From positions 62,001-126,000 of the forward strand of contig JAMWDI010000004.1 in assembly GCA_023819375.1 (NCBI GenBank): a stretch of DNA of 64,000 bases, written 5' to 3'. Shown piece by piece: positions 62,606 through 64,000 of the stretch; within the stretch, counting starts at the first letter, position 1, and each line of letters opens with the position of its first letter. The position numbers and the translations under genes are program-made. The notes beneath the pieces were generated by a model. The model saw only the letters and a list, made by a program, of their open reading frames with translations. It was not told the DNA's origin and did not search any database. The stretch comes from Candidatus Omnitrophota bacterium. GTDB lineage: Bacteria > Ratteibacteria > UBA8468 > B48-G9 > JAFGKM01.

Positions 62606-63463
62606 ATGGGAAATTTAATTGATGGGAAAATTATAAGTGAAAAAATAAAGGAGGAAGTAAAAAAGGAAATAGAATTTTTAAGATCAAAAGGTATAGTCCC
62701 GAAACTTGTTAGTATTTCCGTTGGAGAAAATCCAGCAAGTTCTGTTTACATAAATCAGCAGAAAAAAAATTGTGAGAAAATAGGAATTGATTATGAGGTT
62801 TTAAATCTCCCTGAAAATTTAACTGAAGATGAAATATGTGAAAATATTGAGAAATTAAATCGTGATGAGAATATTACAGGAATAATTTTGCAACTACCTT
62901 TACCAAAAGGAATAGATACAAGAAAAGTTCAGTCAAAAATTTCTTATTTGAAAGATGTTGAAGGAGTTAATCCATCAAATATGGGATGGATTGTTTATGG
63001 CAGACCATATGTTGGTCCTTGTACTGCTCTTGCAGTTAAAGAAATTATTGAATATCTTAATATTGACCTTTATGGAAAAGAGGTTGTTATGGTTGGACAT
63101 TCTGATATTGTTGGTAAACCTGTTGCTTTACTTTTAGTTGATAAATTCGCAACTGTTACGATATGTCATATAGGAACTTATGATGCTGGTAAACTTGAAG
63201 AACATGTGAGAAGAGCAGAGATTTTAATTGTCGCTGTTGGAAAAGCAAATTTAATACCAGGTGAATGGATTAAAGAGAAAGCAATAGTTATAGATGTAGG
63301 AATAAATAGAGTTGGTGATAAAATTGTAGGAGATGTAGAATTTGAAAAAGCAAAAGAAAAAGCAAGTTGGATTACACCTGTTCCAGGAGGTGTAGGTCCA
63401 GTTACAACCTCAATTTTATTGAGAAATACAGTTTTACTTGCGAAATTGCAGAAGGGAGTATAA
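62606..63463 (+). CDS. folD: Methylenetetrahydrofolate dehydrogenase/methenyltetrahydrofolate cyclohydrolase
   Basis: FolD of 285 residues. SISVGENPASSVYINQQKKN with the catalytic Tyr and Lys, GIILQLPLPKGID, DVEGVNPSNMG and the NAD(P)-binding VMVGHSDIVGKPVALLL, VDVGINRVGD and TPVPGGVGPVTTSILLRNT are all present. It interconverts methylene-, methenyl- and formyl-tetrahydrofolate. The usual SxxVGKP here reads SDIVGKP. It follows the FchA-like gene and precedes a hydrogenase subunit by two bases. Confidence 0.97.
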   Translation: MGNLIDGKIISEKIKEEVKKEIEFLRSKGIVPKLVSISVGENPASSVYINQQKKNCEKIGIDYEVLNLPENLTEDEICENIEKLNRDENITGIILQLPLPKGIDTRKVQSKISYLKDVEGVNPSNMGWIVYGRPYVGPCTALAVKEIIEYLNIDLYGKEVVMVGHSDIVGKPVALLLVDKFATVTICHIGTYDAGKLEEHVRRAEILIVAVGKANLIPGEWIKEKAIVIDVGINRVGDKIVGDVEFEKAKEKASWITPVPGGVGPVTTSILLRNTVLLAKLQKGV

Positions 63464-63465
63464 AA

Positions 63466-64000
63466 ATGGAAAAATTAAAGGTTATATGGTTTCAAGCAGG
63501 AACTTGTACAGGTTGTACTATTTCTCTTTTGAATTCATCCTCTATAAAAGTAAAAAATCTACTTCTTGATGAAATAGTTCCTGGTAAAATTATTTCTCTA
63601 ATTTTTCAATCAACAATTATGGCTGGTAGTGGAGAAAAAGTAATTGAAATTGTGAAAGAGGAATCTGAAAAGGGGAATTTTTTTCTTGTTGTTGAGGGTG
63701 CAATTTCAACAAAGGATGAAGGGATTTACGGGAAAATTGGAGAGAAAACATTTTGTGAGGTTATTTTTGATCTTGCAAAAAAAGCAGATGGAATAATATG
63801 TCTTGGAAGTTGTTCTTCTTTTGGTGGAATACCTAAGGCAAGTCCGAATCCCACAGGATGTAAATCAGTTAATGAAATTCTGGAAGAAAAAAATATTAAA
63901 AAGATGCTAATAAACATTCCAGGCTGTCCACCACATCCTGATTGGTTCATTGGAACAATCTCAAAAATTATGACTTTAAACAGAATAGAATTAGATGAAT
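63466..64000 (+). CDS. [NiFe] hydrogenase small subunit, N-terminal part
   Basis: The frame runs off the right edge after 178 residues. It begins MEKLKVIWFQAGTCTGCTIS with the CxxC ligands of the proximal [4Fe-4S] cluster, then VEGAISTKDEG, LGSCSSFGGIPKASPNPTG with the third ligand and INIPGCPPHPDWFIGTI with the fourth. No Tat signal or leader is present, so the enzyme should be cytoplasmic. GAAGGGAG precedes the ATG, and the gene is two bases after the folD stop, in one unit with the folate genes. The group cannot be fixed from this part; the large subunit should follow beyond the window. Confidence 0.9.
   Translation, partial: MEKLKVIWFQAGTCTGCTISLLNSSSIKVKNLLLDEIVPGKIISLIFQSTIMAGSGEKVIEIVKEESEKGNFFLVVEGAISTKDEGIYGKIGEKTFCEVIFDLAKKADGIICLGSCSSFGGIPKASPNPTGCKSVNEILEEKNIKKMLINIPGCPPHPDWFIGTISKIMTLNRIELDE

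Noticed and set aside
1-64000. tRNA genes, CRISPR arrays, insertion sequences or prophage
   Set aside because: Gene-free gaps are all under about 220 bases and hold no cloverleaf-like, repeat-spacer or terminal-repeat pattern, and no gene looks like a transposase, integrase or phage protein.

Overview
The window is a gene-dense, AT-rich (roughly 30% GC by eye) bacterial chromosome segment with no tRNA, rRNA, CRISPR array, insertion sequence or prophage that I can recognise. Almost all genes are housekeeping or central-metabolic, packed into long operons with 1-17 base overlaps. Several traits recall candidate lineages around the Planctomycetes-Verrucomicrobia-Lentisphaerae-Omnitrophota group: two type II pseudopilin-like proteins with the [20 protein letters not shown] type of signal, a LacI-controlled glycan operon, a TonB-free envelope with lipoprotein and BamE-like genes, and folate C1 genes next to a hydrogenase. 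The phylum assignment is an inference.

Layout. 1-6.3 kb (+): end of a zinc alcohol dehydrogenase, a 2-oxoacid/acetoin dehydrogenase E1a-E1b-E2 set without E3, cysE, a LysM-NlpC/P60 hydrolase and an aldose-epimerase-like protein. 6.3-10.8 kb (+): gatB, ctpA, a YibQ-like deacetylase, tsaD. 11.0-14.3 kb (-): pseudopilin, yfcE-like phosphodiesterase, cinA, mltG. 14.5-26.5 kb (+): a LacI regulator followed by an accessory glycan operon (prepilin, secreted protein of unknown function, giant GH42-type glycosidase, M14 peptidase, GNAT acetyltransferase, six-hairpin-type glycosidase). 26.6-29.3 kb (+): MEMO-family protein and a membrane glycosyltransferase-like protein. 29.3-41.3 kb (-): ilvB-ilvN-ilvC-thpR-recA-oxidoreductase-htrA-recX-alaS-sigma factor-apt, all in one direction. 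41.3-45.4 kb (-): GH127 glycosidase, ABC permease/ATPase, proC. 45.5-49.2 kb (+): ftsK, rodZ-like, rimO. 49.2-51.4 kb: a PAS/HD-GYP gene (-) divergent from a secreted TIM-barrel-like protein (+). 51.4-60.4 kb (-): gatC-accA-hisG-tiny ribosomal protein-TPR lipoprotein-dxs-nadK-ferredoxin-isomerase-BamE-like-DUF1614-radC. 60.5-64 kb (+): rhamnulokinase, cyclodeaminase-family protein, folD and the start of a [NiFe] hydrogenase small subunit.

The most striking feature not explained by gene content is the promoter architecture. At nearly every transcription-unit head where I could find a promoter, a good -35/-10 pair (TTGACA-like, 16-18 bases, TAAAAT/TATAAT) lies so close to the ATG that transcription should start at or within a few bases of the start codon, and no Shine-Dalgarno sequence is present. 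Many genes inside the operons, by contrast, have clear AGGAGG-type sites. This predicts systematic leaderless initiation for first genes. At two divergent gene pairs the opposed promoters share one -35 heptamer. Other points of interest are a recX gene that seems to start at ATT or ATA, a GH2-like sandwich domain inserted between the two catalytic glutamates of a GH42-type enzyme, and a 10-base inverted repeat placed over the promoter of the LacI-linked glycan operon.
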